DNA of 44,972 nucleotides from Heterotrichella gracilis (lineage: Eukaryota > Sar > Xanthophyceae > Tribonematales > Xanthonemataceae), in NCBI GenBank assembly GCA_032358255.1, contig JAULBX010026652.1, forward strand, positions 1 through 44,972, given 5' to 3'. Position numbers and translations under genes: made by a program. Below the pieces are notes generated by a model, which searched no databases, was not told the origin of the DNA, and saw only the letters and a list, made by a program, of their open reading frames with translations. Position 1 is the stretch's first letter. Each line of letters opens with the position of its first letter. Shown piece after piece: positions 43,098 to 44,972 of the stretch.

Positions 43098-44680
43098 ATG
43101 GATACCACAGGTGTGCTTAAATTGCCTCTTGCCCACTGCACAACCCAGTGTTTAAACCCTCACCCTTGTGTTGGCAGCACAGCATGCACATGAAAGCTGA
43201 GTTTGTTGCAGTGCGCCAGAAACTTGCTGCATACTTTTCCTAGTTGCAAGATTTACCCTCCAGCTCAATAGGTCATGGTTTAGCTTTGGGTCGCCAAGCC
43301 TGTTACCCAGGGAGATGGTTGACTGCATGAGTGCCGCCCTTGCTTTCATCCCCACTCCTTGGACCACACGAGCCGTGGCGTGCACATGAAGGCACATGGG
43401 CCTTCTCCATTGACTTTCTCTCCTAGACACCTTCATCCCCCACACGAATGCTGGGTCATTGAGCTGATTGCACTCGTGTCTCTTGCCCAGGTATCCAACT
43501 GTCACGGTTCTTACTCCGATTCAAGCAAGCTGAAGTGGAGCGGGATTATGTGAGCTGGCAAGTCAAGCGGCGGCGCGTGGGGGACTCGTTCTGCCTCCTC
43601 TTCAATACCGCGGTAGCACTCCTGGCCACAGCCATGGCCTTCAAAAAAGCTGCTGCGCGCAGTGACATATCCAGCGACGTTCTCGCCCTCAATTTCATGG
43701 TGGTCGGGTTGTCTAGTGCTGGCTACCTGTGCCTGGAGCGGCTGCCTCCACAGGCGGTCTACAGGGGAAGGAACTGGTTCTTCACGCTACTCTACGTGGT
43801 GACACATGTGGCTGGAGTGAACCACTCTGCGATTTCCTTGGTGCGCGAGGGCGCCAGCAAGTGCCGCACCTCTCTCTTGAGCCACTGGACCTTTGTGGTG
43901 TTCAATGGGGTGGTGATCCCCGTTGTCTTTGAGCTCCCCTACCTCCAGTATGCGCTGGGGCACTGCCCCGTCATGGTGTTTTTCTTGCTCAAGTCAGCGC
44001 CCCAGCACTGCCGCATATACCTCTCGCAGTTCCCTTGCGCACAAGGGGCCATTGACAAGGCGTTTTCGGTCCTCAGCATCTTCATTGCGGGCGGACTAAA
44101 TTTGGGAGTTGAGGTGCCCCCTTCGACACCACAGCCCATTCCCGCCAGCAAAGCAACGCCCCTGCCCGACACAGGTGGGAATTTCACCTGTGGCACCGGC
44201 TCCGCATACGTCCGCTGCGTGTCCGTCAAGTGGTTCTCAGAGACTGTCATGGTGGGCCTGGTGGTGTTGTTGGTGCTGTATGCGAGGGAGCGCCTGTCAC
44301 GGGCAGCCTTCCTACAACATATGCTGCAGCGGCAGCGGGCAGGGGTGGTGGGGACTTCGCAAGCGGGCGCTGCTGTTGTGCAGCAAAGGGAAAGCCAAAG
44401 GGGCTCGGGTGTGCAGCGTGTGGCACGGGGGGGCGATGTGCAGGGGTGGCTACGCGCGGTGGGATCAGGGCTAGGGTTTGGGCCAGGGTTGGAGGAGGAA
44501 CTACAGGGTGATGGGCTGTTGTCAGGGAGCGTTAAGGTGGATGCAGGGTTGGCCTGGGTGGCCATGGCATTTGTGCACCTGCCGTATTTGATATGTATTT
44601 TGTGGGTGGTCCTTTTGTTTTTGGTTGACCTGTTGTGCTGGCAATATCCGCAACTCGCCCTGGGCGAGTTTGCGTTGTAA
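43098..44680 (+). CDS. Polytopic membrane protein D2 (tandem copy 2), 13-nt first exon
   Basis: Two exons, 43098-43110 (ATGGATACCACAG) and 43491-44680, giving 400 aa. It is clearly a paralogue of D1: shared blocks include DYVSWQVKRRRVGDSFCLLF, GYLCLERLPP, FTLLYVVT, KSAPQHC, CAQGAID, KWFSETVMVG, LVLYARERLSRAAFLQHML and WQYPQLAL. The most diverged parts are the loop after TM5 (PSTPQPIPASKATP) and the cytosolic segment before the last TM, which is Gly/Gln/Arg-rich. The start matters: the long exon has no early in-frame ATG (D1's internal Met is Leu here), so the upstream micro exon or another exon is required. Both copies share an acceptor cccag|gtat in phase 1. Function is unknown. Confidence 0.74.
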
Positions 44681-44972
44681 TTGCTTTTCCCCTCCATGTG
44701 CTGCAGTACCTTACACAGCTACAAGTGTGTAAAGGTAACGCGAGTTTACTTTGTCATATCGTCATTTACGCACATTGGTTATGCTGGTTTTGTTGCTGCG
44801 CTAATTATGACCATATTCTCTGTTTTCTTTTCTTTCTTCTTCGATTGATTTTGAACTGATTGCCAACATGGCATGGGGCACCTGGGGTGCGGGAAGAAAG
44901 AAAGAAAGAAAGAAACAGAACGCCCCCACACACGGCGGCAAACCACAACCAGCAATGTTGAAAAACACAGAC
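44681..44972. other. 3' UTR / downstream edge
   Basis: The 3' flank of D2, with a TGTAA at 44728-44732 as its likely poly(A) signal and a microsatellite near 44892. No coding exon recognised. Confidence 0.45.
44892..44916. repeat. (GAAA)n microsatellite
   Basis: About six head-to-tail GAAA/AAGA tetranucleotides (ggaagaaagaaagaaagaaa) in the D2 downstream flank. Confidence 0.85.

Noticed and set aside
43939..44697. 252-codon minus-strand ORF opposite D2
   Set aside because: Antisense shadow of the conserved D2 coding frame. D1 has a shorter equivalent with different breaks.

Overview
The window is nuclear DNA from a green alga (Chlorophyta), most likely trebouxiophyte-like. The reasons are: intron-dense genes with GT-AG and a few GC-AG introns of about 70-550 nt; TGTAA poly(A) signals, some fused to AATAAA; short CCCTAAA (TTTAGGG-type) telomere-like arrays; the C-terminus of a starch/glucan water dikinase; and a protein with a chloroplast transit peptide plus a twin-arginine thylakoid signal. 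Base composition is near 50% GC. No tRNA, rRNA, prokaryotic operon, CRISPR or intact transposon was seen. All gene models were spliced by hand from splice-site phase and family motifs. In each multi-exon model the exon lengths add to a multiple of three.

Left part (1-19.5 kb), mainly nuclear, plastid and metabolic genes: the 3' end of a glucan water dikinase with an apparent frameshift (+); a two-Tudor-domain PDS5-type protein (+, 1499-5396); a phytanoyl-CoA dioxygenase family enzyme (+, 6115-7704); an ARID/AT-hook/ELM2/SANT chromatin protein (+, 9316-13550); a predicted thylakoid-lumen protein (-, 14402-15642); and a GT90/CAP10 glycosyltransferase (+, 16250-19482).

Right part (20-45 kb), almost entirely membrane, secretory-pathway and extracellular proteins: four-TM protein B (+, 20120-21814); a DxD glycosyltransferase (-, 23000-26004); a poorly coding 26-29 kb stretch with a degenerate ORF and a nested palindrome; an Ala-rich secreted protein (-, 28981-31234); four-TM protein C (+, 31953-34227), which shares exon architecture with B; a secreted two-module class-3 lipase with an N-terminal module lacking the nucleophile serine (-, 34844-39626); and a tandem pair of polytopic membrane proteins D1 (+, 40655-42139) and D2 (+, 43098-44680), each starting with a 13-nt coding exon.

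The most unusual items are the active-plus-dead lipase fusion, the tandem pair with micro first exons, two competing coherent splice frames at the 5' end of the GT90 gene, the exon-pair duplication that built the Tudor protein, and the dikinase frameshift. I saw no known multi-gene system. The clustering of surface and secretory genes on the right may reflect cell-wall or environment interaction, but that is inference.
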